Numbered from the stretch's first letter, positions 5,722 through 13,109 are shown. The stretch is DNA of 14,395 bases from an uncultured Eubacteriales bacterium (GCA_900549105.1 URND01000077.1:1-14395), one strand, 5' to 3'. The notes: a model not told the origin generated them from the letters alone. Program-made: numbers and translations.

Positions 5722-5780
5722 ATTTGTTGATTTTGACTGTTGATATATTTGTGCGGACGTATTACTGTATGATCATCCAA

Positions 5781-5820
5781 GAAAAGAAAGGGAGAAGCCG
5801 CCTTTTATACAACTTCCCCC
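5781..5820 (-). terminator. intrinsic terminator of the lipoprotein gene
   Basis: Minus strand: GGGGGAAG (5820-5813) pairs with CTTCTCCC (5797-5790), 8 bp with one G-U, around a 15-base loop, followed by TTTCTTTTC. It lies about 10 bases after the stop codon. Confidence 0.75.
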
Positions 5821-5829
5821 TGAAAAATA

Positions 5830-6819
5830 TTATGGATTTATCACTACCGTTTCTTCGGCGTAACTATCATAACTGTCATAATCATATGCGTTTAATTCAA
5901 ATTCTATTTCCTCAACCTCTGAAATATCATTTTCCTCTAACTCATCCGAATACCATGACATTGTACTGAATCCGACAGTTTTAGGAATGACCGATACCGC
6001 CCAATACGGCTCTATCATATAGCCGTTAATTGAAGCGTTCTCAGCAGCGAACATAACCTCCGCATCCGTCTTATTTTCCACATATAAATTCACTTCATAC
6101 CAGTCATATTCTTCATTCATTTTAGCGTCAATCGCCGTAACCTTTACATATTCGTTATCAACAAGGACTTTATCCGTCTCTTTTGCTTCTCTGACATAGG
6201 TTTCTGCGTTCTCTTCGCCATAAGGATATACATGCGCAGAAGCGCTTACGACATCTTCCCAGCTATCCGAATCAAATACATTGAACTGCAATTGAATATC
6301 CGTAAGTTTGTCGATACCATATTTTTCCAAATCCCATTCAGAGATTTCAATGGTTTCATTCGCTTTTTTCTGAGCGGCAACTTCCGCCCCCATATAGATA
6401 TATCCATCCGCCTGAATTCCGTTTATCGTTGCATGTTCTATAGAAACCGTATATGTCTTATCCTCTGATTTATTTTCAATATATGCTTTTAATTCAGGCC
6501 CATATTCCCCTTCCAAATCTATTCCGGTAATCTTAATGCAGCAGTTCTCATCATCGACAACCGTTATTTCCTCAAATTCTCCCGGCTGTTCTGCCTGCTC
6601 CTTCTTTTTCGCCTCTTCTTTTTTCTTCTCTTTTTCTTTTTCCTGGGCATCTTTTGCATCTTTTTCGTCTTTCTCATCTTTCTCTTCCGTTTCTTCGATG
6701 CTTTCTGACGCTTTTTCATCCTTTGTTTCTTTTGTTTCCTTCGCTTCTTTACCTCCGCATGCCGCCAGCGACAATACTAAGATTGCTGTCGAAACAACAC
6801 ATAAAATCCGTTTTTTCAT
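5830..6819 (-). CDS. lipoprotein with charged linker and two related C-terminal domains
   Basis: A 329-residue exported lipoprotein. The signal peptide MKKRILCVVSTAILVLSLAAC has lipobox LAAC, with the lipid anchor at Cys21. Residues 23-80 are a low-complexity Lys/Glu/Asp linker (KETKETKDEK, EKDEKDEKDAKDA). Two similar domains follow, about 86-190 and 217-315, each with a VDxE start, a strand ending YxxNK, a centre INGxxxxxY and an end (L/I)xFxxxxxDSY or DSW. The duplication and beta-rich pattern suggest immunoglobulin-like or DUF4352-like folds, but I recognise no named family or enzymatic motif. It would sit on the outer face of the membrane. ATG at 6819 is chosen for the AAGGAGGAG site and signal peptide; the 35-codon upstream extension has neither. 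Function unknown. Confidence 0.85.
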   Translation of the reverse strand: MKKRILCVVSTAILVLSLAACGGKEAKETKETKDEKASESIEETEEKDEKDEKDAKDAQEKEKEKKKEEAKKKEQAEQPGEFEEITVVDDENCCIKITGIDLEGEYGPELKAYIENKSEDKTYTVSIEHATINGIQADGYIYMGAEVAAQKKANETIEISEWDLEKYGIDKLTDIQLQFNVFDSDSWEDVVSASAHVYPYGEENAETYVREAKETDKVLVDNEYVKVTAIDAKMNEEYDWYEVNLYVENKTDAEVMFAAENASINGYMIEPYWAVSVIPKTVGFSTMSWYSDELEENDISEVEEIEFELNAYDYDSYDSYAEETVVINP

Positions 6820-6848
6820 CGTAAACTCCTCCTTGATATGATAGTTAT

Positions 6849-6877
6849 ATTTTAGCACATCAAAGTGTTTCTGACAA
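6849..6877 (-). promoter_or_regulatory. promoter of the lipoprotein gene
   Basis: Minus strand: -35 TTGTCA (6872-6877), 17-base spacer ending TGC, -10 TAAAAT (6849-6854), so an extended TGn -10 element is present. It lies 30 bases from the start codon. Confidence 0.75.
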
Positions 6878-6975
6878 TCAAAACAATGATTTCGTCTTTT
6901 TTCTTCTTTGAAAAAACGTTTCATGTACTATCCATATTTTTTCACATTATTTTTTACAGTATGTCCAAAATTCCC

Positions 6976-7004
6976 TTGACATTACTTGATTTTTTAATTA
7001 TTAT
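6976..7004 (+). promoter_or_regulatory. promoter of the sucrose operon
   Basis: Perfect -35 TTGACA (6976-6981), 17-base AT-rich spacer, -10 TATTAT (6999-7004). Predicted start near 7011, giving a leader of about 220 bases before the first start codon. No convincing CcpA (cre) site was found around it. The gene-free stretch 6820-7229 holds this promoter, the divergent lipoprotein promoter and the leader below. Confidence 0.8.
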
Positions 7005-7060
7005 TTATATATATAACGTTTCACTATCGTCGTAATCATATTAACAATTAACAAATTGGA

Positions 7061-7158
7061 ACAGCAGTTCACTCCACTCGCCATGACTGCTGTACAACAC
7101 AAAAGGAGGGATTCTATTTCCGCAAGGCTTGCGGTGCAGCAGTGTGGAGACCTGCTGT
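7061..7158 (+). promoter_or_regulatory. leader with alternating CAGCAGT/ACTGCTG pairings around a Shine-Dalgarno sequence
   Basis: ACAGCAGT (7061-7068) pairs perfectly with ACTGCTGT (7086-7093). The latter, extended to ACTGCTGTAC (7086-7095), can instead pair with GTGCAGCAGT (7134-7143) over 10 bp with one G-U, enclosing AAAAGGAGGG (7101-7110) in the loop. CAGCAG (7137-7142) can also pair with CTGCTG (7152-7157). These alternatives are mutually exclusive, as in riboswitch-like leaders. An ORF of 25 codons, ATG 7083 to TAA 7160, also runs through this stretch but has no ribosome site of its own. Confidence 0.5.
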
Positions 7159-7225
7159 AAGCTGGCGCGCCCCCTGCGGGCGGCCGGGAGTCGGTCTTAA
7201 GAGGAGTCTGGACCGTCAAAGCCAC
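7120..7225 (+). other. GC-rich structured segment between the Shine-Dalgarno sequence and the ugpC start
   Basis: About 67% G+C in 106 bases, against AT-rich flanks. It folds into successive hairpins: CCGCAA/TTGCGG (7120-7134), CAGCAG/CTGCTG, a CGCCC/GGGCG stem (near 7167-7182) and CGGTC/GACCG (7192-7215). The tetramer ATTT borders it on both sides (7116-7119, 7226-7229). Joining the flanks would put GGAGG ten bases from the ATG. It may be a small inserted element or a regulatory RNA domain; loop TGTGG (7143-7147) could pair with CCACA (7222-7226) just before the start codon. Confidence 0.5.
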
Positions 7226-7229
7226 ATTT

Positions 7230-8327
7230 ATGTCTGAAGTTTTATTAAAAGGTATCAAAAAAATCTATGACAACAAGGTAACCGCAGTCCACGATGTCAA
7301 TCTCAAAATCGACGATAAAGAGTTTATTGTCCTGGTTGGCCCTTCCGGATGCGGAAAATCCACTACTCTGCGCATGATAGCCGGCCTGGAAGATATTTCC
7401 GACGGCGAACTGTACATCGATAACAAACTGGTTAATAACATCGAACCAAAGGACCGCGATATCGCCATGGTTTTCCAGAGTTATGCGCTGTACCCTCATA
7501 TGACAGTTTATCAGAATATGGCTTTTGCCCTGAAATTGAGAAAAACGCCGAAGGATGAAATCGACCGCAAGGTGCGGGAAGTTGCTGAAATCCTGGACAT
7601 CACCCAATATCTGGAGAGAAAACCTAAAGCTTTATCCGGCGGCCAGCGCCAGCGAGTTGCCCTCGGACGCGCTATGGTCCGCGACCCGGAAGTATTCCTT
7701 TTGGATGAGCCGTTATCCAACCTGGATGCAAAACTGCGTACCGAGATGCGGAGCCAGATTGCAGCGCTCCATAAACGTCTGCAGACAACCTTTGTTTATG
7801 TTACCCATGATCAGACGGAAGCCATGACAATGGGAGACCGGATTGTTGTCATGAAAGACGGATATATTCAGCAGGTAGATACGCCTCAGAATCTTTATAA
7901 TTATCCGTGCAATATGTTTGTTGCCGGATTCATCGGCTCTCCTCAGATGAACTTCCTGAATGTCCGTGTGGAAAAAGAGGGCGACGGCGTTGTTCTCGTT
8001 TATGGAAACAGCCGTATTCCGATGGGAAATAAAGAACTGGCTGCCTATGTCGGCAAAGAAGTGGTTATGGGTATTCGCCCGGAAGATATTCATGTGGAAA
8101 CAGGGGAATCGGCTGCCGATAAAGCGGCTGCTGTGGATGCCCATGTGGAGATGACAGAATTGATGGGTTCAGAAATTTACCTGTATCTGAAAGCCAATGG
8201 ACAGAAGCTGGTTGCACGGGTTCCGGCTTATGTCAATGTCAGAGCAGAGGATGATATTTGTGTGAGATTTGATGCAAAGAAAATCCATGTTTTTGATAAA
8301 GAAACAGAAAAAGTGATTTGCCAGTAG
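7230..8327 (+). CDS. ugpC: sugar ABC transporter ATP-binding protein, UgpC/MsmK/MalK type
   Basis: A 365-residue ATPase of usual length. The nucleotide-binding domain has Walker A GPSGCGKSTT (37-46), Q-loop VFQSYALYPH with Gln83, signature LSGGQ (135-139), Walker B VFLLDEP and switch His193 in THDQ. The C-terminal third is the TOBE/MalK regulatory domain (GIRPEDIH, then MTELMGSEIYLYLKANG). These ATPases energise CUT1 importers for oligosaccharides and polyols, and one copy often serves several permeases. No permease or binding-protein gene is adjacent, which fits a shared ATPase; the name ugpC follows common annotation rather than a proven glycerol-phosphate role. The sucrose genes downstream suggest sucrose or related sugars. 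Oddly, no Shine-Dalgarno sequence lies in the usual place before ATG 7230; the nearest good one is about 120 bases upstream. Confidence 0.93.
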   Translation: MSEVLLKGIKKIYDNKVTAVHDVNLKIDDKEFIVLVGPSGCGKSTTLRMIAGLEDISDGELYIDNKLVNNIEPKDRDIAMVFQSYALYPHMTVYQNMAFALKLRKTPKDEIDRKVREVAEILDITQYLERKPKALSGGQRQRVALGRAMVRDPEVFLLDEPLSNLDAKLRTEMRSQIAALHKRLQTTFVYVTHDQTEAMTMGDRIVVMKDGYIQQVDTPQNLYNYPCNMFVAGFIGSPQMNFLNVRVEKEGDGVVLVYGNSRIPMGNKELAAYVGKEVVMGIRPEDIHVETGESAADKAAAVDAHVEMTELMGSEIYLYLKANGQKLVARVPAYVNVRAEDDICVRFDAKKIHVFDKETEKVICQ

Positions 8328-8335
8328 GGTGAAAA

Positions 8336-8362
8336 GAAGCCGGGCCTGTTTGGCCTGGCTTC
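8336..8362 (+). terminator. hairpin between ugpC and the amylosucrase gene (weak terminator or processing stem)
   Basis: GAAGCCGGGCC pairs with GGCCTGGCTTC as 11 bp with one G-U pair, loop TGTTT. Only CTTTGC follows, so the U-tract is poor. It probably lowers read-through or protects the upstream message, giving unequal expression within one operon. No new promoter was found between the genes. Confidence 0.6.
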
Positions 8363-8398
8363 CTTTGCTGAAAAAAATGACTATCGGGAGAAGAAACA

Positions 8399-10237
8399 AT
8401 GAATAGAACAGCAGATGTGTTTGAGACCAGATTTCGCGGTCATATGGATGAATTAAAATGGCTCTATATGGAGTTATATGAAAATGAAGAGATGTACGCT
8501 GAATTGTGCGGCGGGATGCGCCGTTTTTATGAGGCGAGAAATAAGGATTTGAAAAAACTTGATTTGGAAAGAGAAGCACAGCCGGACTGGTATAAGAAAA
8601 ATGATATGCTCGGCATGATGTTTTATATAGATAATTTTGCAGGAAATATGAAGGGTATCCAAAGTAAGCTGGACTATCTTGAAAAGAGTAACGTTAATTA
8701 CATTCATCTGATGCCTTTTCTTGATACGGTGGACGGCCGTTCCGACGGCGGATACGCAGTGGCCGACTTCCGAAAGGTTAAGGAAGAGCTGGGCACAATG
8801 GAAGATTTGGAAGCCCTGACAGCGGCCTGCCATGAGAAAAAAATGAATATCTGTATGGATTTTGTTATGAACCATACATCGGAGGACCATGAATGGGCGA
8901 AAAAAGCCCGTCAGGGCGACGAGGAATACCAAAGCCGGTATTTTTTCTTTAAGGATTTTAGCGTGCCGGCGCTTTATGAAAATACGGTGCCGCAGGTATT
9001 TCCGACAACCGCGCCGGGAAATTTCACCTGGCTGCCGGATGCGGGAAAATATGTGATGACGACATTTTACCCTTATCAATGGGATTTGAATTATCGAAAT
9101 CCGAGAGTATTTAATGAGATGATGTATAATTTCCTGTTTCTGGCGAATAAGGGAATCGATATTTTCCGTATCGATGCGGTGCCGTATATATGGAAAGAGC
9201 TGTATACATCCTGCAGGAATCTTCCAAAGGTGCACACCATTGTCCGCATGATGCGGATGATCGGCGAGATTGTCTGTCCGGGAATTTTGCTTCTCGGAGA
9301 GGTGGTTATGGAGCCGGAAAAGGTTGTTCCCTATTTTGGAACCGTGGAGAAACCGGAGTGTCATATGCTTTATAATGTGACAACCATGGCGACGACTTGG
9401 CATACGGTGGCGACCCGGAGTGTGCGGCTGTTAAAACAGCAGTTGGATATTGTGAACGGGCTGCCAAAGGAATATGTTTTCCTCAATTATCTGAGGTGCC
9501 ATGATGACATCGGATGGGGATTGGACTATGCCTCTCTGATGCAGGAGGGGATTGGCGAGCGGTCCCACAAACAGTATCTGAATGATTATTTTCAGGGGCT
9601 TGCGGGGATGAGCAACAGCCGCGGAGAGCTTTATAATGCGGACCCGCTCACCGGCGATGCCCGTTTCTGCGGCACGACGGCCTCCATGTGCGGTATTGAG
9701 AAGGCGCTTTCCGAGCAGGATGCCCAGGCCCTTGAAAAAGCTGTTCGCCTGGATGTTATGCTGCATGCCTACATGTTTATGCAGTCGGGAATTCCGGTCA
9801 TTTATGGCGGTGATGAAATCGGTCGTTTAAACGATTATACTTATAAAGATAATCCGAATAAGGCGGCGGATTCCCGCTATATCCATCGGGGTGCCATGGA
9901 CTGGAAGGCTGCGGCACAAATCGATGACACATCTACTGTGGCAGGCAAAATATTCAGCAGGCTTGACCGGCTGGAAAAAATCCGAAAGACGGAAAAGGTA
10001 TTTATGGCGGATGCGGACACATGGACAATCGATACATGGGATGAGAGTACTTTGTGTATCGGCAGATATTATGAAGGAGAAAAACTTCTTGGCTTGTTTA
10101 ATTTCAGTGAGTGTGATAAAATGGCTTGGATTAATGAAACTGATGGAATGTATGTGGATATGATTTCCGGGCAGCCGATGAAGGCTTCCGGCATCAATAT
10201 TCCAGCCTACGGATTTTACTATTTAAAAAGAAAATGA
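8399..10237 (+). CDS. amylosucrase-like glucosyltransferase / sucrose hydrolase (GH13 subfamily 4)
   Basis: A 612-residue protein. Amylosucrases transfer the glucosyl unit of sucrose onto alpha-1,4-glucan, releasing fructose; close relatives only hydrolyse sucrose. The sequence has the amylosucrase N-terminal helical domain, then GH13 motifs DFVMNH (154-159), IFRIDAV with nucleophile Asp259, LLLGE with acid/base Glu301, and RCHDDIGW with Asp369. The RSDGGYAV (Asp116) and DSRYIHR (Arg493) motifs match the Asp-Arg salt bridge that closes the sucrose pocket of Neisseria amylosucrase. No signal peptide, so cytoplasmic. GGGAG lies eight bases before ATG 8399. It sits between a sugar-import ATPase and a fructokinase overlapping or nearly overlapping its stop, fitting sucrose catabolism and possibly glucan storage. 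Polymerase versus hydrolase activity cannot be told from sequence by eye. Confidence 0.9.
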   Translation: MNRTADVFETRFRGHMDELKWLYMELYENEEMYAELCGGMRRFYEARNKDLKKLDLEREAQPDWYKKNDMLGMMFYIDNFAGNMKGIQSKLDYLEKSNVNYIHLMPFLDTVDGRSDGGYAVADFRKVKEELGTMEDLEALTAACHEKKMNICMDFVMNHTSEDHEWAKKARQGDEEYQSRYFFFKDFSVPALYENTVPQVFPTTAPGNFTWLPDAGKYVMTTFYPYQWDLNYRNPRVFNEMMYNFLFLANKGIDIFRIDAVPYIWKELYTSCRNLPKVHTIVRMMRMIGEIVCPGILLLGEVVMEPEKVVPYFGTVEKPECHMLYNVTTMATTWHTVATRSVRLLKQQLDIVNGLPKEYVFLNYLRCHDDIGWGLDYASLMQEGIGERSHKQYLNDYFQGLAGMSNSRGELYNADPLTGDARFCGTTASMCGIEKALSEQDAQALEKAVRLDVMLHAYMFMQSGIPVIYGGDEIGRLNDYTYKDNPNKAADSRYIHRGAMDWKAAAQIDDTSTVAGKIFSRLDRLEKIRKTEKVFMADADTWTIDTWDESTLCIGRYYEGEKLLGLFNFSECDKMAWINETDGMYVDMISGQPMKASGINIPAYGFYYLKRK

Positions 10238-10254
10238 GCCGGGAGGAGATAAGC

Positions 10255-11211
10255 TTGAAACCTTATGATGTGACAGCATTAGGAGAATTATTGATTGATT
10301 TTACGGAAAATGGATTCAGCAGCCAGGGGAATCCAATATTTGAGGCAAATCCGGGCGGCGCGCCGTGCAATGTGCTTGCCATGCTGAACCGCCTCGAACA
10401 TAAGACGGCCTTTATTGGAAAGATTGGAAAAGATATGTTTGGCGACCAGCTGGAATCGGCCCTGAAAGAAGTGGGGATTGATACGCGGGGGCTCAGACGG
10501 GATGAAACTGTGCATACGACGCTGGCTTTTGTTCATACGCTGGCTGACGGCGACAGAGAGTTTTCATTTTATCGCAATCCGGGGGCGGATATGATGCTTT
10601 CCGAGGCGGATATTGATGAAGATTTGATTGCCTCCAGCAAAATTTTTCATTTTGGCTCTTTATCCATGACAGATGAAATCTGCCGGAAAGCAACGCGGAA
10701 AGCGATTAAAATTGCGGAAGAATCCGGCGCTCTGCTTTCCTTTGATCCGAATCTCAGGGAGCCTCTCTGGCATTCGCTTTCTGAGGCAAAGAGAGAAATT
10801 TTATATGGCATGGAACACTGCCATGTTTTGAAAATATCGGATAATGAAATCCAGTGGCTGACGGGTCTTGAGGATTTTGACGAAGGTATTGACGTGCTGC
10901 AGCAGAGATTCCACATTCCTTTGATTTTGCTGTCCCTTGGAAAAGAGGGCAGCCGCGCTTATACGAATAATTTCTGTGTTTCAAAGGCGGCTTACAGCCA
11001 GGAACATACAATAGAAACAACAGGTGCGGGAGACACCTTCTGTGCTTGTATCCTTCATTATATCTTAATCCATGGATGGAAAGAATATGATGAAAAAGAG
11101 TTGGGCGAAATGCTCAGCTTTGCCAATGCGGCAGCATCAATCATCACAACAAGAAAAGGCGCGCTGCGCGTAATGCCGCGAAAGGAAGAAATTTTATGTC
11201 TCTGCAATTAG
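10255..11211 (+). CDS. PfkB-family fructokinase
   Basis: A 318-residue ribokinase-fold sugar kinase. It has the N-terminal GELLIDF strand, substrate motif NPGGAPCNVLAMLNRL (32-47), and the ATP/catalytic signature ETTGAGDTFCACIL with Asp260 as catalytic base. It would phosphorylate the fructose released by the upstream amylosucrase-like enzyme to fructose 6-phosphate. TTG at 10255 is chosen because GGGAGGAG lies six to seven bases before it and the family starts at KxYDVxALGE. An ATG at 10234 would overlap the upstream stop as ATGA and add seven residues but has a poor ribosome site. The 3' end overlaps the next gene by 16 bases, suggesting translational coupling. Confidence 0.9.
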   Translation: MKPYDVTALGELLIDFTENGFSSQGNPIFEANPGGAPCNVLAMLNRLEHKTAFIGKIGKDMFGDQLESALKEVGIDTRGLRRDETVHTTLAFVHTLADGDREFSFYRNPGADMMLSEADIDEDLIASSKIFHFGSLSMTDEICRKATRKAIKIAEESGALLSFDPNLREPLWHSLSEAKREILYGMEHCHVLKISDNEIQWLTGLEDFDEGIDVLQQRFHIPLILLSLGKEGSRAYTNNFCVSKAAYSQEHTIETTGAGDTFCACILHYILIHGWKEYDEKELGEMLSFANAAASIITTRKGALRVMPRKEEILCLCN

Positions 11212-13109
11212 GTAGCGAGCCCTATTCGGAATATGTGAAATATATGCGGCTTGGAAAGAAAGAAAAAGAGGAACTTCCTATTCTGGATGACTATATTGAG
11301 AAAAACCATGTGACAACCCTTGGGGAGGTGTCCCTTGGACTGGTGCAGATTCCTATGGAACAGATAGCGGGCACAAAAAATGCCGGGCGGGGAGTGTCTT
11401 TCAGCCGGAGTTTTTATCCTGTTATGTCTGAAAAAACGGAGTTCGCCCAGAAGTGGATGTCTCTGTATAAAGCCCATATAGAAGAGGGAATCCGGGAGCC
11501 GATTAAGGCTTATGAGTTCATGAATAAGTATTATATCGAGGAGGGCAATAAGCGGGTCAGCGTTTTGAAATGTGTGGGCGCCGTCTCCATTCCGGGGATG
11601 GTTACCCGGATTTTGCCGGCGAGAACCGGGGAAAAGGAAAATCGCGTTTATTATGAATTTATCGATTTTTACCGCCTTTCCGGGTTGAATGATCTTTGCT
11701 TTTCCGAGGTGGGGAGTTATGCGAAACTCCAGCAGCTTGTCGGCAAGCGGCCGGATGAAAGATGGAATGACAGCGATAGGATGAATTTTCATTCTCTTCA
11801 GTCGAGATTTAAAGCCATTTATGAGGGAAAAGAGAAGAACCATCCGGGAAAAACGGCGGACGATGCCCTGCTGGCTTTTCTCAAGGTATATGATTATGCG
11901 GAGCTATTAAATCTCAGTATATCGGAGTTAAAGACGAAGATTTTGAAATCCCGGGAGGAATTAAAGCTCAGAGAGGGCAGTGTTCCCGAGTTGAGTATGT
12001 CGCCGGAAGAGAAGGTTGGAAAAAAGATAAATATTCTTGCCCGTCTTCTCCCTATGAGCGCCTCCAAACTGAATATTGCTTTTATCCACGAGAAAACGGC
12101 GGAAACCTCGGCCTGGACCTATGCCCATGAATTGGGACGACTGCATTTACAGAAAGCATTTTCGGATGAAATTCACACGTCCTGCTATGACGGCGCTGCG
12201 GAGGAAAATGTGGGGCAGATCATCGAAAAAAGTATTGCCGATGGAAATAATCTGATTTTTACCACATCGCCGCCCCTCTTGAAGGGAAGTTTAAAAGCGG
12301 CCATTGAACATCCCGAAGTCAAAATACTGAATTGTTCATTGAATACATCTCATAAGTACATACGAACTTATTATGCACGAATGTATGAGGCAAAATTTTT
12401 GATGGGCGCCATTGCCGGAGCAATGACGGAGAATGATAAAGTCGGCTATCTGGCGGATTATCCGATTTATGGAATGACGGCCAATATCAATGCTTTTGCT
12501 CTGGGGGCTAAAATGGTGAATCCCCGGGCAAAAATATATCTGGAATGGACGACTTTAAAGGGGCATGACCCTTTTGAGACATTCAGGGAGCATGGGATTT
12601 CCTATATTTCCGGCCAGGATATGATTACGCCGAAGCTGGCCTCCAGATATTTTGGTCTTTACTGGGATGGCGGGGATTATCCGGTGAATCTGGCGATGCC
12701 GGTATGGCACTGGGGTAAATTTTATGAGCAGATGATTCGCAAATTGATGAAGGGCGCCTGGAAAGAGGATGAAATATCCGATGAAACCCGGGGCTTAAAT
12801 TACTGGTGGGGAATGTCCGCCGGGGCGATTGAGGTTATCTGCTCCAAGCATTTGCCGATTGGAACGGCGAGACTGATTGAATTGCTTAAAAATACCATCT
12901 CTTCCGGCGATTTTAATCCCTTTGCAGGAGTATTATATTCTCAGGAAGGCGTTGTTCAAAAAGAGATGGAGCGGGCATTTTCGCCGGAGGAAATCATGAC
13001 AATGGATTGGCTGGCGGAAAATGTGATCGGCTATATTCCGGCAATGGAAGAACTGGTGGAACAGGCGAAGCCGGTAGTTTCTACCCAGGGTCTTGGAGAA
13101 AAAAAGTAG
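11196..13109 (+). CDS. cytoplasmic fusion of a ParB-like domain and a BMP/PnrA-type ligand-binding domain
   Basis: A 637-residue protein without signal peptide or lipobox. Residues about 40-140 look like a ParB/Srx-type domain: TLGEVSLGLVQIPMEQI strand, then REPIKAYEFMNKYYIEEGNKRVSVLKCVG, whose EGNKR (116-120) stands where ParB proteins have GERR. A helical region follows (about 160-260, possible DNA- or dimer-contact part). Residues about 291-515 match the BMP family of periplasmic binding proteins (LNIAFIHEKTAETSAWTYAHE; FTTSPPLLKGSLKAAIEHPEVKILNCS; EAKFLMGAIAGAMTENDKVGYLADYP; NINAFALGAKMVNPRAKIYLEW), which normally bind nucleosides outside the cell. Being cytoplasmic and last in a sucrose operon, it may be a ligand sensor or regulator. 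The start has AAAGGAAG seven bases upstream and overlaps the fructokinase gene by 16 bases. Function unknown. Confidence 0.8.
   Translation: MSLQLGSEPYSEYVKYMRLGKKEKEELPILDDYIEKNHVTTLGEVSLGLVQIPMEQIAGTKNAGRGVSFSRSFYPVMSEKTEFAQKWMSLYKAHIEEGIREPIKAYEFMNKYYIEEGNKRVSVLKCVGAVSIPGMVTRILPARTGEKENRVYYEFIDFYRLSGLNDLCFSEVGSYAKLQQLVGKRPDERWNDSDRMNFHSLQSRFKAIYEGKEKNHPGKTADDALLAFLKVYDYAELLNLSISELKTKILKSREELKLREGSVPELSMSPEEKVGKKINILARLLPMSASKLNIAFIHEKTAETSAWTYAHELGRLHLQKAFSDEIHTSCYDGAAEENVGQIIEKSIADGNNLIFTTSPPLLKGSLKAAIEHPEVKILNCSLNTSHKYIRTYYARMYEAKFLMGAIAGAMTENDKVGYLADYPIYGMTANINAFALGAKMVNPRAKIYLEWTTLKGHDPFETFREHGISYISGQDMITPKLASRYFGLYWDGGDYPVNLAMPVWHWGKFYEQMIRKLMKGAWKEDEISDETRGLNYWWGMSAGAIEVICSKHLPIGTARLIELLKNTISSGDFNPFAGVLYSQEGVVQKEMERAFSPEEIMTMDWLAENVIGYIPAMEELVEQAKPVVSTQGLGEKK

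Noticed and set aside
6984..7000. ACTTGAT plus T-run in the sucrose promoter as a third Rrf2 site
   Set aside because: Only the left half matches; the TTTTTGTC block and right arm are missing.
6915..7023. Nonamer AACGTTTCA at 6915-6923 and 7015-7023 as CcpA or LacI-type operator
   Set aside because: Neither copy extends to a good palindrome and neither fits the cre consensus in register; the exact 100-base offset may be chance.
8474..9403. Minus-strand ORF of 309 codons inside the amylosucrase gene
   Set aside because: The plus strand encodes all GH13 motifs here; the antisense product is a His/Ile-rich composition artefact.
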